From: Bog-473 sp963744225
GTDB lineage: Bacteria; Actinomycetota; Acidimicrobiia; Acidimicrobiales; RAAP-2
Assembly: GCA_963744225.1 (NCBI GenBank)
Contig: CAVUSV010000003.1
Location: 868,001 to 932,000 of the forward strand
DNA length: 64,000 nucleotides
Direction: 5' to 3'
The notes beneath the pieces were generated by a model that was not told the DNA's origin, searched no databases, and saw only the letters and a list, made by a program, of their open reading frames with translations. This document shows positions 8,287-17,851 of this stretch, one piece after another; position 1 is the stretch's first letter, and every line of letters begins with the position of its first letter. The translations under genes and the position numbers were made by a program.

Positions 8287-9324
8287 GTGAAGCTGTCCAT
8301 GACATTGAGCTACGCCGGAGGGTTCGCCGAGTCTGCCCGCCAGGCGGTCGAGCTCGAGAAGGTCGGTCTCGACGTCGTCTGGGTGGCCGAGGCCTACAGC
8401 TACGACGCGCCGAGCTTCATGGGCTACCTGGCCGCCAAGACCGAGCGGGTCGACATCGGGTCGGCCATCTTGCCGATCTACAGCCGCACACCGACGCTGA
8501 TCGCGATGACGGCCGCCGGCATCGATGCGATCTCGGGAGGCCGCTGCCAGCTCGGCCTCGGTGCCTCGGGTCCCCAGGTGATCGAGGGCTTCCACGGCGT
8601 CGCCTATGACCGGCCGCTCACTCGCACCCGCGAGATCATCGAGATCTGCCGCAAGGTGTGGGCGCGCGAGGCGCCGCTCACCTACGAGGGGGCGGCGTAC
8701 CACATCCCGCTGCCGCCCGGCGAGGGCACGGGCCTCGGGAAGCCGCTGAAGCTCATCAACCACCCGGTCCGACCCCGCATCCCGATCTGGGTCGCGGCCC
8801 TCGGCGAGAAGAACGTGGCCATGACGGCGGAGGTGGCTGACGGTTGGCTGCCGATCTTCTTCATGCCCGACAAGGCCAAGGAGGTGTTCGGCGACTCCCT
8901 CGCCGTCGGCACCGCCAAGCGAGACCCCACGCTGGGGACCCTGCAGATCGCCGCCGGCGGTCTCTTTGCGATCGGCGAGGAGTCCGAGGTGGCGCCGATC
9001 CGCGACCTCGGTCGCGCGATGGCCGCGTTGTACATCGGCGGCATGGGCGCCAAGGGCAAGAACTTCTACAACGCGTTGGCCTGCCGCTACGGCTACGAGA
9101 AGGAGGCGGCCGAGATCCAGGACCTCTACTTGTCGGGCAAGAAGGATGAGGCGGCCGCTCTCGTGCCCGCCGAGCTTTTGGAGGCGACGTCGCTGTGCGG
9201 CCCGGAGTCCTACCTCAAGGAGCGGGTGGCGATCCTGGCCGACGCAGGCGTCACCCATCTGAACGTGTCGCCCGTCGGTCCCGATCCTGTTGCCATGATC
9301 GAAAAGCTGCGAAGCTGGGTGTAG
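8287..9324 (+). CDS. LLM class F420-dependent oxidoreductase
   Basis: The 345-residue TIM-barrel protein belongs to the luciferase-like monooxygenase family that in actinobacteria mostly uses coenzyme F420. It starts VKLSMTLSYAGGFAESARQAVELEKVGLD and has VWVAEAYSYDAPS, the RCQLGLGASGPQVIEGFHG segment and the RIPIWVAALGEKNVAMTAEVADGWLP stretch typical of F420-binding members. The GTG start is preceded by a strong GGAAGGAGG about 7 bases upstream, which decides the start over earlier in-frame codons. The D-aminoacylase gene follows 64 bp downstream and may be cotranscribed. Substrate unknown. Confidence 0.9.
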   Translation: MKLSMTLSYAGGFAESARQAVELEKVGLDVVWVAEAYSYDAPSFMGYLAAKTERVDIGSAILPIYSRTPTLIAMTAAGIDAISGGRCQLGLGASGPQVIEGFHGVAYDRPLTRTREIIEICRKVWAREAPLTYEGAAYHIPLPPGEGTGLGKPLKLINHPVRPRIPIWVAALGEKNVAMTAEVADGWLPIFFMPDKAKEVFGDSLAVGTAKRDPTLGTLQIAAGGLFAIGEESEVAPIRDLGRAMAALYIGGMGAKGKNFYNALACRYGYEKEAAEIQDLYLSGKKDEAAALVPAELLEATSLCGPESYLKERVAILADAGVTHLNVSPVGPDPVAMIEKLRSWV

Positions 9325-9388
9325 GCCGCGCCCGCCCGCGCGGACCCGGCGCGGCGGCGACGCACCGGAGCGCCGGAGAGGAGCACCA

Positions 9389-11089
9389 ATGCACGACCTG
9401 ATCATCCGGGGCGGCACGATCGCCGACGGATCGGGGCGGCCGACCCGCACGGCCGACGTCGCCGTCGACGGCCGCCTTATCACCGCGGTCGGCGAAGTCG
9501 AAGGCCCGGCGCGCCGCGAGATCGACGCGGACGGGCTTCTCGTCACACCGGGATGGGTCGACATCCACACCCACTACGACGGTCAGGCCACCTGGGACCC
9601 CGAGGTCTCGCCGTCCGGCTGGCACGGTGTGACCACTGTCGTCATGGGCAACTGCGGCGTCGGGTTCGCGCCCGCACGCGAGACGGACCGCGACTGGCTG
9701 ATTCAGCTCATGGAGGGCGTAGAGGACATCCCGGGCACGGCGCTGGCCGAGGGCATCAACTGGAATTGGGAGACCTTCGGCGAGTACCTCGACGAGGTGG
9801 ACCGGACCGCGCGCGTCCTCGACGTGGCGTCGCTGGTGCCGCACGGTGCGCTGCGGGCCTATGTGCTTGGCGAGGGCCGGGCGAACGCCACGGCCACGGC
9901 GGAGGAGATCGCCGAGATGGCGGCGCTCGTCCGCGAGGCGGTCCAGGCGGGGGCCATCGGGGCCTCCACGACACGTACGATCCTGCACCGGGCCAAGGAC
10001 GGCGAGCTGGCCGCGGGTACGACGGCCGCGGCCGACGAGCTCGTCGCGATCGGCGAGGCGCTCGGCAAGGCGGGCCACCGCGTCTTCTCGCTGGCCAGTG
10101 ACATGCGCGACCTCGACCACGAGTTCGCTTGGATGTCCGAGATCTCGCTTCGGGCGGGGATTCCCGTGACCTACCAGGTGCTCCAGGCCGACTTTGCCCC
10201 GGACCTGTGGCGCGAATGGATCGATCGTGGCGTGGCGGCGAACCGGCGCGGCGCCTGGCTGGTGCCCCAGGTGGCGGGCAAACCCACGTCGCTGATGGTC
10301 GGCTTCCAGTCCGCCACCCACCCCTTCGCGCGCCACCGCGCCTACGAAGCCATCGCCCACCTACCGTTGATCGAGCGGGTGGCGCGCCTGCGCACGCCCG
10401 AGGTGCGGTCGGCCATCCTGGCCGAGGAGCCTCGCCCCGGCGGCTTCGTCGAGTTGTTGCGCGCCAACCTGCACAAGCTCTTCCCGCTGGGCGATCCGCC
10501 CGACTACGAGCCACCGCCCGAGCGCAGCGTGACCGCCCTCGCCGCCACCGAGCGCAGGACGACCGACGAGGTCCTCTACGACCTCATGCTCCAGCGCGAC
10601 GGCAAGGAGCTCCTCTACCTACCGCTTTTCGACTACTCGGCGCAGAACCTCGACGCCGTGGGTGAGATGCTCACCCACCCGGCCACGGTCCTCGGGCTGG
10701 GGGACGGCGGCGCGCACTGTGGCGTGCTGTGCGATGCCAGCCTGCCGACCTTCATGCTGACCCACTGGGCCCGCGACCGCCGCCGAGGCGAGACACTGCC
10801 GGTTGAGACGGTGGTACACCTGCAAACCCGCCGTACCGCGGAGTTGTACGGCTTCCGCGACCGCGGCCTCTTGGCCCCGGGGCATCTGGCAGACCTGAAC
10901 GTCATCGACCACGGCGCCCTCACCTTGGAGTCGCCAGAGATGGTGTACGACCTCCCGGCGTCGGGCAAGCGGCTGATCCAGCGCGCCCGCGGGTACGTGG
11001 CGACGGTCAAGTCGGGCGCAGTGGTGCGCGAGCACGATGAGGCGACGGGGGTGCGTCCCGGTCGACTGCTGCGTGGTCCGCAGCCCTAA
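9389..11089 (+). CDS. N-acyl-D-amino-acid deacylase family amidohydrolase
   Basis: The 566-residue enzyme is a metal-dependent amidohydrolase of the D-aminoacylase group. It begins MHDLIIRGGTIADGSG, the small beta-sandwich strand, followed by the metal-ligand motif GWVDIHTHYDGQ, the MGNCGVGFAP segment with the bridging Cys, and a C-terminal LGDGGAHCGVLCDAS that carries the catalytic Asp region. The last part (LADLNVIDHGAL) completes the composite sandwich. The family also includes enzymes acting on other cyclic or acyl amides, so the substrate is open. The ATG has a GAGAGGAGC binding site. A close paralogue is at 52997-54721, and a broken one at 15364-17125. Confidence 0.9.
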   Translation: MHDLIIRGGTIADGSGRPTRTADVAVDGRLITAVGEVEGPARREIDADGLLVTPGWVDIHTHYDGQATWDPEVSPSGWHGVTTVVMGNCGVGFAPARETDRDWLIQLMEGVEDIPGTALAEGINWNWETFGEYLDEVDRTARVLDVASLVPHGALRAYVLGEGRANATATAEEIAEMAALVREAVQAGAIGASTTRTILHRAKDGELAAGTTAAADELVAIGEALGKAGHRVFSLASDMRDLDHEFAWMSEISLRAGIPVTYQVLQADFAPDLWREWIDRGVAANRRGAWLVPQVAGKPTSLMVGFQSATHPFARHRAYEAIAHLPLIERVARLRTPEVRSAILAEEPRPGGFVELLRANLHKLFPLGDPPDYEPPPERSVTALAATERRTTDEVLYDLMLQRDGKELLYLPLFDYSAQNLDAVGEMLTHPATVLGLGDGGAHCGVLCDASLPTFMLTHWARDRRRGETLPVETVVHLQTRRTAELYGFRDRGLLAPGHLADLNVIDHGALTLESPEMVYDLPASGKRLIQRARGYVATVKSGAVVREHDEATGVRPGRLLRGPQP

Positions 11090-12598
11090 CCCTGTTTGAC
11101 ATCGGCTCGGGGCGGCGAGTCGCAGCACGTCCGCAAACCCGCTGACTCGCAGCGCGGTGATGCGCGCGCCGTCGGTTTCGAAAACGTCGTGCACCGTGCG
11201 CTCGGCCCCGCCCAGGTGGACGTCGATGTCCACGGTCACGGTCGTGCCGTCGAGCTCCAGTGGCCCGGGCGAGGGCCGGAAGTCCTCAAAGACGAACGTA
11301 TGATCCGTGTAGTAGCCGAGAATGGCGTCCAGGCCGGTGCGCCGCTCGCCGTCGACGTCGAACACGGCGTCCGGGTGGAAGAGGCGACGCAAGCTGACCG
11401 CGTCCTGCGCGGTGACCGCGGCGAAGTAGTCGTCGATCACGCCCGCGGCGCCCAGTCGCCGTGGCGGGAGCCGGTAGAGCTCCCGGGCGTTGAGGCCAAG
11501 CACGCGGGCCTGCGTCGCAGTGCTGCAGGGCGCGACCGTGGCGCGGATGGCGTCCACCGCGCCCGGGAATGTGGCGTCGTGGTGCGGGTAGTCGCTGCCC
11601 CAGACGATGCGTGTGTCTCCCACGAAGGGCGTCAACGCGGGCAGGGTCCGTTCGTCGACCTCGAAACTAATGGCGCACTGGCGCGCGAAGTACTCCGACG
11701 GACGAAGTTTCATGTCTGGACAGAACCCGCCGAAGGACTCGGCCTGCTCGTCAAGGCGCTCGAGCCAGAAGGGGGCCCACCCGCCGGAGGACTCGAGGAA
11801 GATGCAGCGCAGACCCGGGTGCCGTTCGAGCACACCGAAGGCGATGAGCTGCGCGCAGGCGAGCATCTCCTCGAAAGGGTGCGACACGGCATGGAGCACC
11901 AGCGGGTTGAAGGGGCGGTCTGCGCCGAGCGTCGGCACGATGACTGAGCTCCCCTCGTGGATCCCGATCGGGACATTGAGCTCCTCGGCAACGTCCCACA
12001 CGACGTCGTAGTCGCGGGCCGAGAGCGAGCGGCCGCGACAGGGGTTGGGGCGGACGAACCCGCCGACGAAGCCGAGCTGCGTCACCGACCGCCGCAGCTC
12101 CCGGGCCGCGGCGGCCGGGTCCTGCAGTGGCAGCATCGCTGCCCCGAAGAGCCGCCGCGGGTCAGTGGCGCAGTAGGCGGCCATCCAGTCGTTATAGGCG
12201 GCGGCCAGCGCGGTCGCGGCGGCGGGATCATCGACGACGGAGAAGTACAGCCCGATCGTGGGGTACAAGACGGCCTGGTCGATGCCCTCGGCATCCATGT
12301 CGCGCAGCCGCGCCACCGGATCCCACCCGCCGGGGAGCGCCTCGGCCAACGGTCGGAAGGACGTGGGGTCGTCGAACGTGGAGCCGGGGCGGGCCAGGTT
12401 CCCCAGCGGCACGGCCAGGATCTCGGTGTCTCCGACCACCACGTGCTCGTAGCCCGACCGGTCCGCGCTGATCCGGGGCCTGATGTCCTCGGGAAGTCCC
12501 TCCCAGGCCTCCATCGGCTCGACGACGTGGCCGTCGGCGTCGACCACGGGCCCGGCGCGCGGCGGGAGCGGTGTCGCTTCCCCCGCCGAGCCGGTCAC
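10619..12598 (-). CDS. amidohydrolase-2 protein fused to SnoaL-like domain; true end near 11.1 kb
   Basis: From the GTG at 12598 the protein reads an amidohydrolase-2 TIM barrel (VVDADGHVVEPMEAW at the N-terminus, GLRCIFLESSGGWAPFWLERL in the middle, IVWGSDYPHHDATFPGA at the end of the barrel) and then a SnoaL/NTF2-like domain (GVIDDYFAAVTAQDAVSLRRLFHPDAVFDVDG, YYTDHTFVFEDFRP). The recognisable protein stops around 11,110. The frame, however, has no stop there and runs on to 10,619, antisense to the deacylase, with no protein-like content. A TAG lies at about 11,094 in a neighbouring frame and one base removed from the CCCC before it would use it, so I suspect an indel. GTG overlaps the stop of the amidohydrolase upstream. 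Confidence 0.7.
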   Translation of the reverse strand: MTGSAGEATPLPPRAGPVVDADGHVVEPMEAWEGLPEDIRPRISADRSGYEHVVVGDTEILAVPLGNLARPGSTFDDPTSFRPLAEALPGGWDPVARLRDMDAEGIDQAVLYPTIGLYFSVVDDPAAATALAAAYNDWMAAYCATDPRRLFGAAMLPLQDPAAAARELRRSVTQLGFVGGFVRPNPCRGRSLSARDYDVVWDVAEELNVPIGIHEGSSVIVPTLGADRPFNPLVLHAVSHPFEEMLACAQLIAFGVLERHPGLRCIFLESSGGWAPFWLERLDEQAESFGGFCPDMKLRPSEYFARQCAISFEVDERTLPALTPFVGDTRIVWGSDYPHHDATFPGAVDAIRATVAPCSTATQARVLGLNARELYRLPPRRLGAAGVIDDYFAAVTAQDAVSLRRLFHPDAVFDVDGERRTGLDAILGYYTDHTFVFEDFRPSPGPLELDGTTVTVDIDVHLGGAERTVHDVFETDGARITALRVSGFADVLRLAAPSRCQTGLGLRTTQQSTGTHPRRLIVLAHHCARLDRRHVPAGALDQPLARRREVVHHLWRLQGEGAVVDDVQVCQMPRGQEAAVAEAVQLRGTAGLQVYHRLNRQCLASAAVAGPVGQHEGRQAGIAQHATVRAAVPQPEDRGRVGEHLTHGVEVLRRVVEKR

Positions 12599-13829
12599 GG
12601 CGCGGGCGTGCGCCAGTCGTCGACCGGCGGCAGCGGATGGCGGAACAGCCGGCTGGCGTTGGCGCCGGCCACGGCCCGCAGCTCGCCGTCGGGAAGCGCG
12701 CCCCACGTGTCGGCGAGGACACGCTGGGTGTCGGGCCACGACGAGTCGGCGTGGGGGTAGTCGCTCTCCACCATGATGTGGTCGATGCCGATCACATGGC
12801 GCTGCGCGACGGCCGAGGGGTCGTCGATAGAACAGAACCAGAAGTTGCGTCGCAGCACCTCACTCGGGAGGAGGTCCGACGGCCATGCCGTGCTTTCGGT
12901 GCCCGACGCGGAGTGGCCGAGCACGTAGTCGGCCCGGTCCATCAACATGGGCACCCAGCCGATGCCGCCCTCGGACATGGCCACCTTCAGGTCGGGGAAG
13001 CGGAGCGGGACCCCCGACCACAACCACTCGCCGGCTGCCAGCAGCGCGTTAACCGGGAAGAGGGTCGGCAGCAGCTCGAAGGGCGGGTCGGGGGAGGGGA
13101 GGGGGGCCCAGGACGACGCGCCCGTGTGCAGGCAGACGACCGTGTCCGTCTGCTCGCAAGCGGCGAAGAAGGGATCCCATTGCCCGCTGAAGATGGAGGG
13201 CAGTTTCAGCTGCGCCGGGAACTCAGGAAAGCTGATCGCCTTGAAGCCCCGCGCCGCGTTGGTCCGCACCTCGGCGCTCGCCACCTCGATGTCAGCCAGC
13301 CAGGGCAACTGGAGCGGGATGATGCGCTCCGGGTGGCTTCCCGCCCACACGTCCGTCGTGCCAGTCATTAAAGGCGCGCAGGCAGGCCAGGCCAAGGTCC
13401 TTGTTCTGTGCCCGCGAGTAGACGGCGCCGCAGAATCCCGACACCAGCGAGGGAAAGCACAGGGAGGCCCAGATGCCGGCGCGGTCCATGTCCAGTATTC
13501 GCGCGTTGATGTCGAAACAGCCGGCACGCATCTCGTCGAAGCGGGCCGGCTCCATGCTCCACTGCTCCCGGGGCCGGCCCGACCACCGCGTTCAGGCCCA
13601 CGTTGGGGTAATGGTTGCCCTCGAAGACCCAGCTCTGTGTCCCGTCATCCTGTTCCACCACCCTGGGCGCCCCGTCCTGGAGAGCGGCGGGCAGTCGCCC
13701 CTCGAAGAGGTCGGGCGGCTCAATCAGGTGGTCGTCGACCGAAATCACGGGGACCAGCACCGCTCTGGGCTCGGGATCCGGAAGCAAGGTCGCTCGCTGC
13801 ACCAGCCCCTGCGTCTCGACGGTCCCCAC
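12595..13829 (-). CDS. amidohydrolase-2 family protein, frameshifted twice
   Basis: Three reading frames join into one family-typical amidohydrolase-2 protein. The first covers VPVISVDDHLIEPPDLFEGRLP to NAVVG (13829 to about 13580), the second covers MEPARFDEMRAGCFDINARI to LACLRAFNDWHD (to about 13350), and the third runs from WAGSHPERIIPLQLPW through GIDHIMVESDYPHADSSWPD to the stop. Removing one G from GGG near 13,578 and one base near 13,350 gives an uninterrupted 410-residue protein. The barrel ligands (DDH at the start, SDYPHAD at the end) are intact, so this looks like sequence error rather than decay. It forms an operon with the fused amidohydrolase downstream (GTGA overlap). Confidence 0.75.
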
Positions 13830-13878
13830 TGGAAGGTGACACTATCGTCAGCAAACGGGGCCAGCCCGGGGGGTGCGC

Positions 13879-15367
13879 ATGACCACACATATGGAGGACC
13901 TCGCGACCAGCGTGGGGCTCCTCATCGACGGCGACGTGGTGACGGGCGGCCGGGGCACCTACCCGGTCACGAATCCGGCCCGCCCGGACGAAGTCGTGCT
14001 CCATGCGCCGTCCAGTTCGCCGGCCCAGCTCGATCTCGCCGTGGCGGCGGCGTGGAGGTCGCAACCCGCCTGGGCGGCGTTGCCGGCGGAGGAGCGGGCG
14101 GCGAGGGTGATCCGAGCGGCCGAAGCGGGTATGGCCGCAGTCGAAGCGCAGGACCTGGCTCGCCTGCTGACGCGTGAGCACGGCAAGATCCATCTCGAGT
14201 CAATCTTCGACACCGCGACGATGGGCGGCATGGCGGCCGCCTTCGCGCCTGTCGTGGCAGAGGCGCTCGCTCCCCGAGAATGAGTGGCGGGGCGACCAGG
14301 GTCGAGTGGGTGCCCCACGGCGTCGTGGCGGCCATCCTCCCCTTCAACTGGCCCGTCTCGGTCATGGCCAACAAGATCCTCCCTGCGCTGCTCGCCGGCG
14401 ACACCGTGGTGGTGAAGGCGCCCCCACCTGCCCAGGCGCCGTGCTCCTCGTGAGTGCCGCCATGGCCGAGGTTCTGCCGCCCGGCGTGCTCAACGTGGTG
14501 AACGGACCCGACGCTGCCCTCGGAGCGGCCCTCGTGAGCCACCCCGGCGTCGACATGGTGTCGTTCACGGGCGGGGTGTCAACCGGCCAGGCGGTGATGG
14601 CCGCCGCAGCCGCCACCACCCGGCCGGTGGTCCTCGAGCTCGGCGGAAACGATCCCGCCATCCTCGCCCCGGACATTGCGGCGACGCTGACTTGGCCGAC
14701 CGCATCGTCGAGGCAGCCTTCGTGACCAGCGGGCAGGTGTGCATGGCGATCAAACGCCTCTACGTCCACCGTGACCGGATGGGCGACACAGTCACGCGTT
14801 GGCAGACCGGCTTTCCACCGAATCGTGGGTGACGGCCTGGCGGAGGGAGTCACCATGGGTCCGGTGCACACGGCGGCCGCACGCGACCGGGTCGAGGCCA
14901 TGCTTGCCGAGGCAGACGCGGCGGGCTTCACCGTGATCCGGCCGGGTCGTGTCCGCGCCGAGGACGCGCGGGTCGGGCGGATATTTCGTGTCCCCGGCGC
15001 TGGTCGTGGCACCCGATGCCGCGCGCTCGCATCGTGCGCGAGGAACAGTTCGCGCCCGCCCTGCCCGTCATCCCCTACGACGACATCGGCCAAGCCGTCC
15101 AGGCGGCGAACGACACCAGCTTCGGACTGTGCGCATCGGTATGGAGCAACGACGAAGCCTGGCAACCGACGTGGCTCCCGGCTGTCGACGCCGGGACGGT
15201 GTTCATCAACGCTCACGGGCTCTCGGCCATGGACATGCACGCCCCAATGGGTGGATGGAAGCAGTCAGGTTTCGGTGTTGAATTGGAGCCGAGGGCATGC
15301 AGGCCTTCGCCCGGCAGCGAGTCGGGTCCGTCGGCACGGGCTGGCCGAGCGAGCAGGGCCAACGTGA
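13879..15367 (+). pseudogene. aldehyde dehydrogenase family protein, broken by about six indels
   Basis: Fragments in all three frames, in the right order, spell an ALDH of normal length: GLLIDGDVVTGGRGTYPVTN, then VEWVPHGVVAAILPFNWPVS, VLNVVNGPDAALGAALVSHP, VVLELGGNDPAIL, the catalytic loop FVTSGQVCMAIKRLYVH with its Cys, GYFVSPALVV, and the C-terminal FINAHGLSAMDMHAPMGGWK and GVE. Frame changes occur near 14,280, 14,418, 14,690, 14,795-14,830, 14,975, 15,015 and 15,285. At least one sits in a C run (CCCCC near 14,418). Conserved residues are kept and no in-frame nonsense substitution is needed to explain the breaks. It could be a live gene with bad sequence; as given it cannot be translated. 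Confidence 0.75.
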
Positions 15368-17125
15368 CACGCGATCCGCGGCGGGACGGTGGTCGACGGT
15401 ACCGGTGCGCCACCGTCCAGCGCCGACGTACTCATCGAGGACGAGCGCGTGGTGCGGTTGGACCCGACGCGGCCGCATCGGCGCGGACCGGTAGATTGAC
15501 GCCACCGGCATGCTGGTCGCGCCCGGATTCGTCGACCTGCACACCCACTACGACGCCCAGCTGTTCTGGGACCCCAACGCCAGCCCGTCGCCATTGCACG
15601 GGGTGACGACGGTCCTGGGCGGGAACTGCGGGTTCTCCCTGGCCCCGTTGGCGCCCGAACACGCCGACTACATCGCGCGGATGATGGCCCGGGTCGAGGG
15701 CATGCCCCTGGCGGCCCTGCAGCAGGGCCTGCCCTGGGACTGGGCCCGCTTTGGGGAATGGCTCGACCGCTTCGATGGGCGTATCGCGGTCAACGCCGGC
15801 TTCCTGGTCGGTCACTCCACCCTGCGCCGGTTGGTCATGGGCGAACGGGCCGTGGGCGGCGACGGCCACCGCACAGGACGTGGAGGCGATGGTGGCGGCA
15901 CTGCACGACGGCGCTCGACCGAGGGGGCGCTGGGCTTCTCGACCTCGCAGGTCCACACCCACAACGATGGTGACGGCCGGCCCGTCCCGTCCCGAGCTGC
16001 CGCGCGGGCCGAGCTGGAGCGCCTGGCGGCGGCCGTGCGCGCCACGAGGGCACCACGGTCGAGCTCATCGTCGCCAGGCTGCCTCAACGGCTTCAGCGAA
16101 GAGGAGATCGATTGCTATCAACGATGTCGCTGCTCGCCGACCGGCCGGTCAACTGGAACGTGCTCGGCGTCTCGGCCATGAACCCCGACGGCGCCTGGGA
16201 CCAGCTGGCCGCCGGCACTGCAGCGGCGCGGCGCGGCGCCACCGTGGTGGCACTGACCCTGCCGCACACGATGCAGCTGCGCCTGAGCTTCGAACACGGC
16301 GCCATCCTTGACGGGCTCCCCGGATGGCGCGAGGTGTTCGCGCTGCCCGGTCCCGAGCGAATACAGCGCTCTGCGGATCCTGCGGCCCGCGCCCGGCTGG
16401 ACGCCGGGGCGCAGTCGGACGAGGCGGGGATCCTGCGGCACCTAGCCGTGTGGGAGCGCCTGATCTTCGAGGAGACCTTTGCGGCGGAGAACGCGGCGTA
16501 CGAGGGACGGTCGGTCGGCGAGATCGCCCGCGCCCGCGGGATCACGCCCTTCGACGCCCTGCTCGACGTCGTGGTGGCCGACGGCCTCCGTACCGGGCTA
16601 CACCCGCCCATCCCCGAGTCGGAGGAGGACTGGGCGCTGCGGGGCCGGACTGGCTGGACCCCCGTGCCGTTGTCGGCGGCTCGGACGCCGGCGCCCACCT
16701 CGACACCATGTGCGGTGCCATCTACTCGACCTCCTACTGGGTGACGCCGTGCGGCACCGCTGCCTGCTGAGCTGGGAGGAAGCGGTCCGGCTGCTCAGCG
16801 ACCTCCCCGCCCGGCTGTACGGGTTGCGCGACCGGGGCCGCCTGGTGCCCGGTGCCTTCGCCGACGTCGTGGTGTTCGACTCCGCCACCGTCGGCCACGG
16901 CGCCGTCCGGACCCGCCACGACCTGCCCGGCGGGGCCAGCCGTCTCTATGCCGAGGCGAGGGAATCGCCCACGTGCTCGTGAACGGAAGCGAGATCGTGC
17001 CGGACGGCGACATTCACTGGTGCCACGCCGGGTCGGGTGCTGCGCTCGGGCCGTCGACACCGACACCGTGCACGCCGGTTCGGACTGGGCCGGAGCGGCC
17101 GCGGATGATCCCGAGGGGCGACTAA
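15364..17125 (+). pseudogene. D-aminoacylase-type amidohydrolase, broken by several indels
   Basis: Pieces in three frames reconstruct a third member of the D-aminoacylase family in this window: IRGGTVVDGTGAPPSSADVL, then GMLVAPGFVDLHTHYDAQLF with the HxH ligands, VTTVLGGNCGFSLAPL, EGALGFSTSQVHTHNDGDGR, a long piece from LLADRPVNWNVLGVSAMNPD, GGSDAGAHLDTMCG with the catalytic Asp region, and ARLYGLRDRGRLVPGAFADV. It is more distant from the copies at 9389 and 52997 than those are from each other. Frame changes are near 15,370, 15,480, 15,870, 16,050, 16,120, 16,660, 16,750 and 16,960. The true C-terminus cannot be fixed; a TAA lies at 17,123. It follows the ALDH directly. Confidence 0.7.
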
Positions 17126-17850
17126 AGCAGCCGGGTCTCGAGCGCGACCTCGCGGGTGACCCCGCCCTCCTTGGTGAGCGAATAGGCCACCTTGCCCTCG
17201 ACTTCCGTGAAGACATCTTGAAGCTCGGTGCCGAAGAACACCAGGCCGGTCCCGTTCTCGGTGGCGTAGCCGTCGGGCAGCGTGCCCTCAGCGATGAGGC
17301 GGTGGATGAGAGGGCGGCGCTGCTCCTCCACGTCGTGGTGAGGGCTGTTGGAATAGGGCAGAAAGGCCAGTCCGTTGGTCACCGGCTGCAGGATTGGACC
17401 GAAGGAGTCGGTCGTGCCGCCCACGTGCCAGCACAGCGATCCGGCCGAGACGCCTTTGAGCACCACGCCGGCCTCCCAGCACTCGCGCAGCACGACGTCG
17501 AGACCGTGCAAGCGCCACAGCGCGAGCAGGTTGGCCGTGCTGCCTCCTCCGACCCAGATCACGTCCTGAGACAGCAGGTGGGCGCGCACGTCGGGCACGT
17601 TGGGCATCGGGAAGAGGGTCAGGTGGGAGCTGACGAAGCCGAGCTTGGAAAAGGCATTGTGTGCTGCGGCCAGCCGGGACGAGTCGTCACCGACCGCGGT
17701 GGCGATGATGCACAGTCGGGGATGCTCACCCCCCTGCGCGAGGTCGGCCGCCAGGCGGTAGGACGGGCCCGGCCGTAGATTTAGGGGGTCGGGGCCTTCG
17801 GGCTGGAACCCGATGGACGTGGCGATGATGGTCGGTTGGCGTGCCGCCAC
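17122..17850 (-). CDS. S51 family peptidase (dipeptidase E-like)
   Basis: The 242-residue protein belongs to the peptidase E (aspartyl dipeptidase) family, class I glutamine-amidotransferase-like fold. The family pocket IWVGGGSTANLLALWRLHGL lies about residues 94-113, and the nucleophile Ser is in LKGVSAGSLCWH (about residues 131-142). HDVEEQRRPLI matches the region around the third catalytic element. Relatives in actinobacteria often carry the same GGGSTANLL motif. It begins with GTG one base after the stop of the 2-hydroxyacid dehydrogenase, so the two are one operon. Cellular substrate unknown. Confidence 0.9.
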   Translation of the reverse strand: MAARQPTIIATSIGFQPEGPDPLNLRPGPSYRLAADLAQGGEHPRLCIIATAVGDDSSRLAAAHNAFSKLGFVSSHLTLFPMPNVPDVRAHLLSQDVIWVGGGSTANLLALWRLHGLDVVLRECWEAGVVLKGVSAGSLCWHVGGTTDSFGPILQPVTNGLAFLPYSNSPHHDVEEQRRPLIHRLIAEGTLPDGYATENGTGLVFFGTELQDVFTEVEGKVAYSLTKEGGVTREVALETRLL

Positions 17851-17851
17851 G

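Noticed and set aside
11096..12760. Several plus-strand frames opposite the amidohydrolase-SnoaL gene
   Set aside because: They are antisense to a conserved barrel and show no motifs or binding sites.
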